In this document: positions 10,827 to 21,559 of the stretch, in pieces
Position numbering within the stretch: position 1 is the first letter of the stretch
How the letters are laid out: each line of letters begins with the position of its first letter
Assembly (NCBI RefSeq): GCF_034190915.1
Contig: NW_026947486.1
Span: 104,639,312 to 104,703,311 of the forward strand
DNA: 64,000 nucleotides
Reading direction: 5' to 3'
Source: Cavia porcellus
Taxonomy: Eukaryota > Chordata > Mammalia > Rodentia > Caviidae
Program-made: the position numbers and the translations under genes
Notes under the pieces: generated by a model
Seen by the model: the letters and a program-made list of their open reading frames with translations, nothing else
What the model was told of the DNA's origin: nothing
Databases searched by the model: none

Positions 10827-12148
10827 TTCTGCACCTGGCCCCCTGAAAGACTTATGTTCATGCCTTTATGCAAAAGGTATTTAGTCCATCTCCAAGAATT
10901 GCCAAAGTTCTATCAGTTTAGGCATTGTTGAAAAGCTCAAGTCAAAATTCTGAGTTTTAAGGCAAACTCTTGGCTGTGATCCCCTATACAAATGAAAACA
11001 AAGTTAAATACTTCTAACATTCAATGTCACAAGACAGACATTTCTATTCCAAAATTTATAAACAAGTGATACAAAGAAATAGGATCAAAGCAAGCCCAAA
11101 ATTCAGGATAAATATTAAGTCCTGTAGTTTCATGTGCAGCATCCAAGGCAATCTGGCAAAATATGAACTCCAAAGGATTTGGGTGGCTCTGCCGCCTAAG
11201 GCATTTCCAGGGGTTATAGCCCCCATGGCCTCTTTCTTGGGCCTACTCCTCTCCCTCCTTAGATATTTCTTCAAACAATCCTCATTTCTGACTTCTCCAA
11301 ACTTCTGGGGTCTCCACTGTGCCACATGTTTCAAACTCTCTGTTTCCCATACTGTCTTCTCAGGAGCACACTGCCTGGCTTCCAAGGCCTTCTGAAATCT
11401 AGGTGGAAGACGGTCTGATTCCACAGCTCTTCCATAATGCATGCACCTAAAACATGCATAATGGAAAATGCCAAGATCTGTTACTAGAAGCAGTAGTAGC
11501 AATGCTTCCTTCTGTCTTGGCTGTAGGGATCAATTCCCTGGATCACTGAGCACTCTGAGTCCAATTATTCTCTATGTTGGCACTATTCTGGAACATTGGT
11601 GCTCTGTAGTGTTCTTCTCAAAGCAAATTCTTACATTTTTGCAATTTTGAGGCTGAACAGGGTTGAGTCCTTTCTTGTCAAACTCACAATATTTTAAGCC
11701 ATTCCTTTGGGCTTTTTGTTCTTGATTCTTAACATAAATCTGTCTAAAAGCCTCCAACAGTAGTCATACCATTGCCTCAACATTCAAACGCCTTGAAATT
11801 TCTTCTACAAAATTAATTAGTCGCCATCCTTAATTTCAGTCTCTGGAGATAAGCAGTGCCGATAAACTCTCTTCCAAGTTATAACACACATCATATGGAG
11901 TCCAGCAGCTAATGCAATTCTTCTTCCCAGGAGAAAACCGAGCCTGGTCCTTACTGGCTTTCTGGTCTTTGGATTTCTGACCAGAATCTCCCATACAGTA
12001 CACTTTCAGGTCCAGTTCTGCTTTTTCAGCTGGCATCTCAGAACATTTCAACTCTTCCCTTTCCCACAATTCAGTTTCAAAGGCTCTTGAGCCACGTGGT
12101 CATGTAATGTCACACCAAAAAACCATTCCTGGTACCAAATTCTGTTTG
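10827..12148 (-). mobile_element. MaLR internal region (MST/THE1-int-like)
   Basis: This non-LTR sequence lies between the two minus-strand MaLR LTRs. The minus strand carries THE1/MST-internal-like text such as 'ccacctagatttcagaaggc' (near 11395). The 5'-LTR-proximal end has 'cctggtaccaaattctg', a junction sequence typical of MaLR internal regions in this orientation. These elements carry at most a degenerate gag-like frame. Confidence 0.62.
11056..11502 (-). pseudogene. 148-codon open frame in the MaLR internal region
   Basis: An uninterrupted minus-strand frame inside the MaLR internal sequence. Its middle is basic and charged (LKKYLRRERSRPKKEA) and its ends are hydrophobic. I do not recognise a domain. 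It could be a relic of the MaLR gag-like frame, or chance: the antisense strand is also open for 123 codons here (11024-11395). Confidence 0.3.
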
Positions 12149-12196
12149 GTTTTAGTTTTAGTTTTAAAAATAAAAGCTTTTAGTTTTAGTTTTAGT
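12149..12196. repeat. (TTTTAG)n-like tandem repeat at the MaLR LTR edge
   Basis: Repeated GTTTTA units with a short A-rich interruption, right at the boundary between the internal region and the 5' LTR. It looks like local expansion of the LTR terminal CTAAAA. Confidence 0.7.
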
Positions 12197-12576
12197 TACT
12201 TTTCTCTCATTGCTGACACAGAATACCTGATACCCAAAGAAAATGGGAAAAGGTTTATTTAGCTCACAGTTGGCTCTGAGGCAGGTTGCCACATGGCAGA
12301 GGGACAATAGTTCTTGGTGGAAGAAGACAGCAAAATGAACAAGAGAGTAGGAGACAAGTCTCTTTTTTGTCCCTTATATTGTATCCAGTCTACTCAGATA
12401 AGGGCAGAGCTAATTCAATCAGCAGACTGATCCAGCAACCACTGAACTTTAATCCCAGTATTATTAATCCCAGCATTGTACTATGAATCAACCACACACA
12501 CTAGATTAAGCCACTTCTGTAAAAACTCTATGACTTCATTAGACTTTTGGAGGACACGTAGACATAAACAATAACA
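12190..12576 (-). repeat. MaLR 5' LTR
   Basis: Minus-strand LTR partner of 3845-3920 plus 10488-10826. It begins on the plus strand with 'tagttacttttctctcattg' and ends 'aaacaataaca'. It shares 'gtcccttatattgtatccag' with the other copy. Confidence 0.7.
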
Positions 12577-12579
12577 CAT

Positions 12580-12745
12580 GGGATGGACAATCTTTCCTCT
12601 GCCTTGCCTATCAGCCATCCTGTTCCTCCTTTGAGGCCAGCAGACTATGGACTAGAAACTGTCCATAGTCCAAACTGTCCAAAATAAAGCTCTCTTCCTT
12701 TATGTTGTGGGTGCTGTATATTTTTGCCAGTGACAGTATAATGAC
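12580..12745 (+). repeat. MST/MLT-like LTR, 3' half
   Basis: Sense LTR end with the hallmark 'ccaaaataaagctctcttcc' (AATAAA at about 12682), then the closing 'tttttgccagtgacagta' segment. Orientation and content complement the LTR 5' half at 3626-3844. Confidence 0.5.
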
Positions 12746-13310
12746 ATGACACTATTAAATGATACGGTCTGATTTTGTGTCATAGATTTGGGGATTCTAT
12801 TGATAAGTTTTATGTCTTCGGGATGGATTTACTCATTTATCACTAAAGAATTTGCCTTTGTTGTACTCTCAGTGTTTGTCTTAAAACAACTTTTTCCAAC
12901 ATTCGTATAGTTCCTCCTCCATTATGACTACTTTTTGCATGGTACTGTATTTTATTATTGCTTCATCTCTATCACATGTTCTGAAGCATGTTCTTTTATA
13001 GATGGGTTATAATTTGAGTTTTCTCCATTCTGCTTACCTCTGTTTTGAATTAGAAATTTTAATTATTTTATTTTTTATTGCAGAAAAAAAAAATCTGAAA
13101 TTATCACCTTAACCCATTTTGAATTGTACAGGTTAGTGTCATTAAAATGTGTAATATATTTCTATGGTGGCACAATAGTCACCACAGTACTTTCCTGTCC
13201 CTGAAACTTTTTTTCTGTCTCAGAACTTTTCTAATGTCCCAAACTGAAACTCTCATTTATTTCCATGATTTTTTTTTGAATTTTTTAAGGAACACTAATG
13301 TAACTTCATT
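12746..13310. other. AT-rich old repeat-like sequence, family not assigned
   Basis: No gene. Text such as 'gaattgtacaggttagtgtc' (13120) and 'cccaaactgaaactctcatt' (13238) resembles ancient L1-class sequence in antisense orientation, but the copy is too diverged to name. Confidence 0.3.
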
Positions 13311-13870
13311 TTAACAGTGATGTGTTGAAATATGGCGATGGGGATAGTACCCGAGAGGGAGCCCTCCTTGACTAAATCCTGGGGGTACCTGGAATGTGCT
13401 TCTTATGTAGCCCCTCACAGGCTTGTTTCAGTGAGGTGAGTACTGAAATCAAGAATCTTCTGGAAGGTTTTCTGTGGAGGCAGGTTATGCAAATAAGTGG
13501 CCTAGTGTCCTCCTTTTCTGATTTAGCTACCTGGGTGCCCTCTCTGTACTAAAAAAAAAAAAAAAAAAAAAAGGTAACAGTATCAACTCAAGTGCCAGGA
13601 GTGGTGGAGGGGTCCTACACTGCCTGTCTGGATGCACTCATGTTGGAACAAAAAAGGGAACCTCAGAGCCAAAGAGGAGACCGCTAGATTGGAAGGCAGG
13701 ACACTGAAACCACTTTCCCAGTCCAACGGTGTGTGAGTAGAGTAAAGGGGAGCAAGGGTGAGGGATGTGCTGGCCACCACCCCATCCCCCACTCCCATAG
13801 CTAGCACAGGGGCAAATGAGAGACACAGGCACTTCTACTCAGTCTCATTTCTCCACCTGGACAGTTCATC
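13311..13870. other. GC-richer block with an A22 tract
   Basis: A relatively GC-rich island between L1-derived segments, divided by 22 consecutive A's at 13551-13572. The left half ending in poly(A) could be a retroposed sequence on the plus strand. The right half (13573-13870) has overlapping minus-strand frames (13583-13807, 13638-13832) with no recognisable protein. An L1 5' UTR origin is possible. Unassigned. Confidence 0.35.
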
Positions 13871-14039
13871 CTTCTTAATCTCAAAAGCAGATGATGAGCA
13901 AAACTCCTGTTTTCTGTTGCTGTTTCAATGATGAACTCTGGCAGTTGGATGAAAATCTCTCTGAGTCTTATGACTGCAACTTACCTATATTTTATTTTGC
14001 TGCCTGTCAATTTAGTATCATTTAGTATCACCATTCACT

Positions 14040-14712
14040 TTTGGAATACTTGACACCTAATTTTACATGTTTGTGAGGTACAAGGTCATAATTGATTATA
14101 TATAATGATAAGAATATAATTATGATTTCCATCTCTTTAAATGTTGATCATTTATTTATATTGGAAACTTGAAACTAATTTTGTTGCTTATCAAATATGT
14201 AATAAATTTTGTTAACTATGGTCACAGTACCCTAGAGCAGAACTTGTTCTTCCTATCTGTGTTTTGACCTGGTTTCTAACCCTCCTTTTTATCCCTTTTC
14301 TTCCACTTTCTAGCATCTAACAATAATTATCCCAATCTCTAGTTCTGTGAACTCAAAATTTATTTTCTTCCACATACAATTGTGAATATGTAGTAGACTT
14401 TCTATATCTGAATTGCTTGTTAACATAATATTCCCATTACTTATGTATTGTCACAAGTGTCAGAAATTCATTCTTTTCTATGTCTATGACCGAATGATAT
14501 TCTGTTGTATATATGTACACTTTTTTCTTTATCCATTCACCCAATGATAGACATTTTGGTGAATCTGTATCACAGCTATTATAAGAGTGTTGTAATAATC
14601 AAGACTGTACAGGTATCTTTTAGAGACACTAATCACATTTTTATTGGATATATGTTCAGTACTAGGATAGCCAAATTACTTTTTTGACATTGTTACTAGT
14701 ATGGTGCAACAG
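14040..14712 (-). mobile_element. L1 3' end, antisense
   Basis: Antisense L1 3' UTR and ORF2 tail in the usual order: 'gttaactatggtcacagtac' at about 14210, a pyrimidine-rich segment, 'gaatgatattctgttgtata' at about 14491, 'ctttatccattcacccaatg' at about 14527, then the 'tggatatatgttcagtacta' region. Frames are closed. Confidence 0.75.
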
Positions 14713-16261
14713 ACAAATAGACATTCTGCTATTTGTTTTTTGTGTGTCTCAAATCTTTTTGTCCCTCTTCTTTATTACTGACTTTTTGGTTATTAAATTG
14801 ATTTTTCTGCTGGTCTACTTTAATTTCCTCACCATTTTGTGCTATGCTTAAAAAATTAATTCTCACCTTCAGAAACCCCATTAACATCTTAACCAAAAAT
14901 TGGCTCCTACATATCTCTGTTCGACCATATCCAACCCACATATTTGATCTTTGTGCATTGTAAATGCCAACTATCATGATTTTTACAGCATTTATCATCT
15001 TATGCTTCTGAAGCTGACTACCGTAGACTAAAAGTTTACAAAAAATAAAATCTGTGTGTATTTGGTTTCTGTTTAACCGCATGATATTATAATTAATGTA
15101 TCTTTAGGGAACTGTAATGCTCTCTTTAGCAAAGACCTCATTAGTTAACAGGAAATAAAATTTATTTAGTTCCCTGCTCCATAACACACTCCTCCCACCT
15201 CTCTCTCACAGAGAAAATGAAGTTTTGTATCTTGAAAATAATATGCTGGTGAAGACGATAATCATGCATTTTGATATGTTCTTAAGCTCTGTTAAACATT
15301 GCAAAAGGTGTTTTGTTCAACAGTTTTACGTTAAAGGGAGAACTAGAGTAACCAAACTTTGAGAACTAGTTCACTCTGGTTTTGAAATTTTTGAATAAGT
15401 AAATAATGCTTGGTTTGCAAAGATCCAGTTTGTAGAAGGGTATTAGTGACAGAGAACTATACAAATATGAAGAATAGAAAACCACATGGTTACTTTCAAT
15501 TGGGGCTCCACTTCTTGCTAATCTCGTAAGGAAACAAAATGTCCCTGCTCTAATTGTGTAGAACACTGACTCAGTCTGAGCCAATTTATCTTGGTGTGAG
15601 TGCTTTATCCAGGCCTCAGTAACATGCTGTGGCGCATCGATTGTTTATAAGGTAATAAATATCCACAGCACCAGCAAGCTGAGTGATTGAATCAAAGCTG
15701 AGTGTTTTCTCAATCATCGCCCCATACATTTCTTTTACTCTAATTGTTAACTGTAAACAGCTTTGAAAACAAAATTTTAAGAGTGAAAGCAATTATTTAG
15801 AGCACAAAATGCGTGCCTCCATGCTACCATGTTGGGGGCAAACCTGGACAGTGCTTCATAGTGGGTAGGATTGTCATAGCTGTCAGAACAACATTCAAAT
15901 CCAGAGAACCCTGGATTGCTAAACTGGTTGTTGTAGTCACTCTACCGAATAGAGGAGTAGTCATCCTCCCACAGGAGCAGAGCATGCCTCATTCCTTTGG
16001 GAAGCACATTGGTTTGTGTGCCCATTACTTGTGTGTGTGCGTATGTGTCTCGTGTTGTGTTGTGCAAAGTGTTCCTGTGACAGATAGGAGGAAGGGTTTG
16101 AAACAAAAACTAATAAAAAGGATAACTTGGATAGATATTTGTTAATTAGTTAAAATTTTAAAATTGGAAGTCATCCTGTTGTATGTCTTAGAAAGACTTT
16201 GTACCTGATGAAACAATAACAGCTGTTTAAAAACCTCGTTAAGAATGCCAACATAGAAAAC
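14713..16261. other. Intergenic, mostly low-repeat
   Basis: No gene recognised. An AT-rich segment is open for 117 codons on the minus strand (14729-15082), with no domain. The block at 15590-15800 lacks repeat signatures and keeps runs such as 'gcatcgattgtttataagg' and 'tgattgaatcaaagctgag', so it could be a conserved non-coding element. Confidence 0.3.
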
Positions 16262-16398
16262 CAAGCACAATAGCACATTCATGCTATCTCTGCACTTACA
16301 CGGTTGAGACAGGAGGATGGTTTGAGCTCAGGAGTCGGAGGACAGCTTGTGCAGTGTAGTAAGATACATGATGGCTTGTCTCTTAATAAAAATAAAAT
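16262..16398 (+). mobile_element. B1/7SL-type SINE, diverged
   Basis: Shows the 7SL-derived layout: 'acacggttgagacaggagga' near 16299, then 'gagctcaggagtcggagg', a 'gtgtagtaagatacatgatg' segment and an A-rich end. Strongly mutated and therefore old. Confidence 0.55.
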
Positions 16399-16764
16399 AT
16401 CCCCATAGTAATTGTAACATTCCCCAAATGAAGCCATATACTTGTCTTCATTCTTCATTACGGGTAAATGTGATGAGAAATATGGCACACTGTACTCATG
16501 CCTATTAGCAAAAGGGCTGATTGATTTGGCACACTTACAGGTTGTTCTCTGTATAACAAATTGAAACCAACCTTCGCAATAATGACACAATGTTCAGAGA
16601 TTAAAAATACCGAGGATGTGATAGTTCATAAAAGAATCATTCCCAAATGCTGTTTCACTTGAGTTGAGAACTTTTCTTTCCTCCTTCTCCTTTCTCTTTC
16701 CCTTTTCTTCCATCTCTTACCACCCCATCCTTGTTAAAAAGCCTCCCAGGATTAGAAGATATCT

Positions 16765-17360
16765 TTTTGAGTGAACTAAAAATAAATATAAATAAATATA
16801 TATTTGCGGGTCAGAATGATTACATTCATTGTGGGGAGCTATAAATGTTCATAACACAACTTAATTTTTAATTTCCCTTCCCTCCACTCCCATCCTTTGT
16901 CTTTTTCCAACCCTCATCTCTTGATCTCCTTCCATTTTGCAAATGTTTTATCTCCCTGTTTTTTATTATCTGTCTTTTATCTTGCTCTTTTATTTATATT
17001 TTGGGTTTCTCATATAATAGAAACCATGTGCTATTTAAGCTTACATGTCTGATTTATTTTACTTAAAATTAAGGTTTCATGGTGCATTTATTTCCTAGAG
17101 ATGACTTAAATTTATCCTTCTTTATGGTAGAATAGTACTCCATTGTGTATAAGAACATTTTCTTTATCCATTCATCACGCCTTGATGGACATTAGGCTAC
17201 TTCCTAAATACAGCTATTGTAAGTTCTGCAGTTAAAACATGGGTATGTATGCATCACTGTAATATGATGACTTTAATTGTACTATAGCGTTTAGCCTCAT
17301 TGATCATTATAGGAGAAAGGGCATGACTGTGGTAACAGAAAAAGCTAGTATGTATCAAGG
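16765..17360 (-). mobile_element. L1 3' end, antisense
   Basis: The same L1 3'-end class as elsewhere in the window: a pyrimidine-rich 3' UTR stretch (16870-16990), 'ggtttctcatataatagaaa' near 17005, 'atagtactccattgtgtata' near 17132, and 'tttatccattcatcacgcct' near 17163. Confidence 0.75.
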
Positions 17361-17707
17361 TGTTTTTATTCCAGGAGATGTAAATGAATGCATCAAGATA
17401 AACAATGTTCCCACATTTTGGATATAGAGCAATGAAAGGTATGACAAGTTCTCATTGTAAGTATGACCAGGAATTTAGGCATCAGTGGTCTACTTTAGTT
17501 ACAGTTTACCATTTTTGTAATTGGAGATAATCATATATAATGACAATCCCGTATCTCTGTATAGATTTTAGTACTGGAAAGCGATACTGCTATAAATAAT
17601 ACCTAAAATATGTAAGTTGCTTTAACTAAAGTATAAAAGAATTTTGAAATCATCATAGCAAATGTGTAGGTTGTGTTGATGAGACTGTGGATATCTAAGA
17701 TGATTTC

Positions 17708-18047
17708 TGTTATGGTTTGGACCTGGAATGTCTCCCAAGCCTTCTATGCTTAGGGGCTTTTGTAGAAGACGATTAGATTACTGGATTGCTATAGCTGGCT
17801 TGTTGTTAGGTCTTGTGTCCTGGTTAGGAGCAGGTCACCTGGGGATGACCTAGAAGAGGCTTTTTTCTCTTCTCTCTCTGCTTGCTTGCTGCAATACCAG
17901 AGCAGCCTTCCCTTTCCCAACTCTTGCACCATCCCCTTACTGTCCTGGAGCAAGCAAACCATGAACTAAACTATGAAACAAAGTAAACTTCTCCTTTAAA
18001 TTGCTTGTGTTTGATATTTTGTCTCAGCAATGAGGAAATGACTAAGA
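17708..18047 (+). repeat. MST/MLT-type MaLR LTR, sense
   Basis: Starts 'tgttatggtttggacctgga', the classic MaLR LTR start. It has a CT-rich centre, then 'ccatgaactaaactatgaaa', 'aaagtaaacttctcctttaa' and a final 'gtctcagcaatgaggaaatg' segment ending near 'ctaaga'. No clear target duplication was seen. Confidence 0.7.
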
Positions 18048-18993
18048 TCCTTCCGAAGAGGACACACTTCAATTTGATGTACGAATGATGTATTTCAGCT
18101 AATGAGGCTTGTAAGGTACATTTAGGAGAAATTTACCAAAATTATTATCATTTCAGATCCACCACCCCTTATCCACACAACGGTCATATCAGCTAGCGTA
18201 GATGGAAGAGATAATGCTATCAGGTATTCATCATTCCCTGCATTCACTTAGAACAAGAACATTTGGAAAAGTTGCAAATTTGTAGTTCATCTCTGAAAAA
18301 CTCTTCAATTTGCTTGACTGGCTTAAGACTGCGTCTGTGTGTTGGTGAGGGAGTTGGGAGTGCCAGAGATCACTTTTCTTCTCAATCCTTTAAGGAATCT
18401 ATAACAATCAGCATGGTTCCTCACCAGGTACAACATGGGGAGATACAGACTGTTTTACATTCAAATAACTGCAAATAGCTTGAGGAAAGTGGTTTCTTTT
18501 TCCATACTTTACCCTAGACTAAATACAATTAAGGATTGACATATGAGAAAAACTAAGGTTGATGTTTAACTAAAAAAAAAAATATATATATATGTTGCAG
18601 TAAAGAACACATTGTCATTAATCCTCAAAATCTTCCTCACTTTGAACCATTTATCTCATCATTCTTACCTCTTTCTGAAGCAGTTCTGGAAATCGTCCTG
18701 TCATTGTCGTTTGTTGTGTTATCACAGATGCTTTGATGTTTCGCATTGATCTGATATGTTTATTTTCATTGAACTGGTATGTTTACTTTCATGGTAATTT
18801 TGACTTTGAGGGATATCCAGATGTAGCTTGCAGCCAGATCTGGTGAATAATGTAGTGAGCAACCTTAATGTTTTTAGGAACTTGCCTTTCCAATGGATGA
18901 CACTCAGCAGCAGCAGTCACCATACTTTTAATTATACCTCATGAAGATGCTCATGAAAGAGGTCTTCCAACACTGCTTCATAAAGCATGTTCA
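18048..18993. other. Intergenic, nothing recognised
   Basis: Unique-looking sequence. The 71-codon plus frame at 18263-18478 has no recognisable features and is taken as chance. A short (AT)n tract lies near 18582. Confidence 0.3.
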
Positions 18994-19209
18994 GCTGGAT
19001 GTGGTGGCGGGCACCTGTAGTCCCAGACACTTGGGAGGCTGAGGTGGGAGGATCACTTGAGTCCTGGAGCACTGGGCTGCAGTCTGCTATGCTGATTGGG
19101 TGTCTGCATTAAGCTGGGCATCAACACGGTGATCTCCTAGGAGCAAGGGACCACCAAGTTCCCTAAGAAGGGATGAACCAGCCCAGGTCAGAAAGGGGAC
19201 AGGTCATAA
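18994..19209 (+). pseudogene. RN7SL: 7SL RNA retropseudogene, 3'-truncated
   Basis: This matches signal recognition particle RNA well beyond the region used by SINEs. The Alu-domain start 'gctggatgtggtggcgggca' is followed by the 7SL-specific S-domain text: 'cactgggctgcagtctgcta', 'gattgggtgtctgcattaag', 'gggcatcaacacggtgatct', 'ggagcaagggaccaccaag' and 'gatgaaccagcccaggtcag'. It stops at about nucleotide 225 of the roughly 300-nt RNA and is therefore missing the 3' part. Alu and B1 SINEs lack this central domain, so this is a 7SL copy and not a SINE. Several substitutions and the truncation argue against function. Confidence 0.88.
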
Positions 19210-20076
19210 ATTGTGTTCAAAAGGGGGAGCATTTTGAGTGGAGATAAATGGTAGTATGTCTTTTACTGTGTTAATTCTTAAATTAACTTTTACCTTGTAA
19301 TTTGGCCACACAACATACATTCAGATAGTGGTGACATGAGATCAAGTGCTGGGCTACAAAAGAGAGATTTTCAACCTGTGGTAGGAATCTGATTCAGGAG
19401 CTTCCCATGGCATAAAACCACAAGAATACACAAAACACCGTGGGTCATTCAGGTCCTATAAAATCATTGAGGGTCACCCCTCTGCTGCAGTGTTAGTACT
19501 TCCTGAAAACATGAATTTGTAACGCAAATTTAGGATCTCAGCATTTCTCACTAAGCAGAGCACCTTATGATGGGCTTCTTAGAATGTCATGTAATAATGC
19601 TAAGTCTGAGGGAGGGACCACATGTGCCAATGTTTCCCAAAGCATGGCTCTCCAGTATGACCTGGAAACTTGTTAGAAACGCAGTCTTTGGTAGGCCCCA
19701 GATCTATTCAGTCTGTGTCTTGTAAATCTTCCAGGTGATCCTTATGTGTGCAAACAGCTAAGAATCAACAGTGCCTTTGGAGTCTTTTCCAAAAATATTT
19801 GACTACAAAATCTTGTTTTCTTTTATCAAGGATGTGGTAAGACATATTTATTGCTACGAGGCATGTAACTGAAGTGTGCATGTATATGTGTGATTACAGT
19901 GTGTGAAAGAAGTATCAGTACTTGCAGAGGTTTCTTTTGGAACTCTATTTCCATATTGATTTACTTCAACACGACCTTCTGTTAAAAAACAACTTGAGGC
20001 AGCTAAGAAGAATGCTAGGAGTAAACTATTCTAACTGGAAATTCTGATTCTTTCCTATTTATATCAGGTTCCCTAA
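19210..20076. other. Intergenic, nothing recognised
   Basis: No coding or RNA gene recognised. There are weak old-repeat-like tails only ('gtttcccaaagcatggctct' near 19632). Confidence 0.3.
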
Positions 20077-20435
20077 TGTCTTAGTTACTTTTCTTGTCGC
20101 TGAGACAAAATATCTGATGGCTAAAGTTAAGGGAGAAAAGGTTTACTTGGCTAACAGTTTGTAGAGGTTTCAGTTCATAATCAGCTGGCTCCAACTTAGA
20201 TGGTATGGCAGACAAGCACTGCGGAGAAACAGTTTATGATGGACAGATGGTAGCAAATAAAGGAAACTCAGCAGCTTTTTTCTGTCCCTTTTATACTCTA
20301 CCCTTAATCCCAGTACCCCTAATCCTAGCATTGCACCATGAATCAGTCACACATTCTAGATTCATCCACCTCTGAAAAAACCCCACCTATGACTGTGTGA
20401 GACTTTGGGGGGATATCCAGACACAAAACATGACA
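20077..20435 (-). repeat. Solo MaLR LTR with 5-bp target duplication
   Basis: A 359-bp LTR in minus orientation. On the plus strand it starts 'tgtcttagttacttttcttg' and ends 'acaaaacatgaca'. CCTAA occurs immediately before (20072-20076) and after (20436-20440), which fixes both ends. It is the same family as the LTRs of the interrupted provirus at 3845-12576. No internal region is present, so it is a recombined solo LTR. Confidence 0.82.
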
Positions 20436-20674
20436 CCTAAGTACACCAAAGTGCTTATTTTATAAATTATGATCCAACCTACAGTATTCCTGAACAATGA
20501 AAAAAACAAAGATCAGTAACAAATTAGTCAATAACCAAACTCCAAAGTTCTAGGAGAAAGAGGAAGACAACATACTACTTCTCTTCACTGATTGAAAATT
20601 AGTATGATTTAATAGGGAAGGAGGTTTAGTGAGATTTATCATTATGTAAAGTAAGTTAAAACTATTAAAAGTAT

Positions 20675-20826
20675 GCCAGGCACAGCAACACACACCTGTA
20701 ATCCCAGCACTCAGGAGCCTGAGGCAAAAAGCTTGTGAGTTTGAGGCCACCCTGGGCTACATTGTATGTTGAAGGCTATCCTGAACTACACAGCTAGACC
20801 TCATCTCAAAAAGAAACAAAACAAAC
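20675..20826 (+). mobile_element. B1 SINE with internal duplication
   Basis: Begins 'gccaggcacagcaacacaca', then 'cctgtaatcccagcactcag' with Pol III A/B-box spacing, 'gagtttgaggccaccctggg', and a second similar copy, 'gaaggctatcctgaactaca'. It ends 'ctcatctcaaaaagaaacaa'. The tandem near-repeat (about 29 bp) is the mark of rodent B1 and a main reason to call the host a rodent. Confidence 0.8.
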
Positions 20827-21559
20827 CACTCTTAAAATGTTCCCAGATCTAAGGCATAAGGCGTACATCTCATCTAAAGCTTTAGATCTAAGGCAGAATG
20901 ACGATGGCACTGAAGAAGGAATCACAGAGTGACCAAGCTAAGCTGGGCTGGGTTTACAGCCTGTGCTGCATTTGACCCAAACATCTTCAGGACACGCAGT
21001 TTCCTATCCTTGCAAAAAAGCAGATTGCTCTGCCTATGGTAACTATTTTGCATATACCCTGAACAGCACCAGTTATGATTTATCATTCCACCACACTTCC
21101 CTTCGGTTACTGATTACTACTAATGCATTTACTATCAGGCAGAGACAGCTTTGGGGAGCTAGAGAGAAGACATTTATAGTACTGAATGTATATATTTTCC
21201 TTCAGCTCTGAGAGGTAGAAAGGACTTTAGATATTTGATCCTGTATGTCCCATCTACAAAGGAAAGGAATAAGTAACAAAGAGGATAAATGACATTGCAA
21301 GCAGTAGAGAGAATACTAGGGCATAGATACCTTTTGTACAACTTTGTCACTGAATGGGAATGAGAATCCCTCACTACCAATCTGAAGCTTTGGTCAAATA
21401 AATATTTTAAGAAGTGTTCATATTAATATGAATGTCTAGACTGAAGATTATCTGAGGGCAGTGCCTTATATACATAATTCAGTGTTTAACCTAGCTTCTA
21501 ACAAAGTTAGTGGCATATAATGGATACTCAATGAAATGCACAGTGAAAATTATGTTTTC
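20827..21559. other. Intergenic sequence just downstream of FGF13
   Basis: No gene recognised. It contains two chance frames (82 codons at 20963-21211, 68 codons at 21174-21380). The 3' end of FGF13 faces this interval. Confidence 0.35.

Larger units (their letters stand above)
3845..12576 (-). mobile_element. ERVL-MaLR provirus, minus strand, interrupted by an ERV1
   Basis: Two LTRs of one family in minus orientation flank an MST/THE1-like internal sequence. The 3' LTR is split into 3845-3920 and 10483-10826, the internal region is 10827-12148, and the 5' LTR is about 12190-12576. The LTRs share 'gtcccttatattgtat' (10620 and 12369), 'atggcagagg' and 'gtggaagaagacag'-like segments with each other and with the solo LTR at 20077-20435. 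Removing the ERV1 leaves an element of about 2.2 kb, the usual size of a complete MaLR. MaLRs have no pol and were mobilised by related ERVL machinery. Confidence 0.7.

Noticed and set aside
18994..19209. Alu- or B1-type SINE
   Set aside because: The sequence runs through the 7SL S domain, which Alu and B1 elements lack, so it is a 7SL pseudogene.
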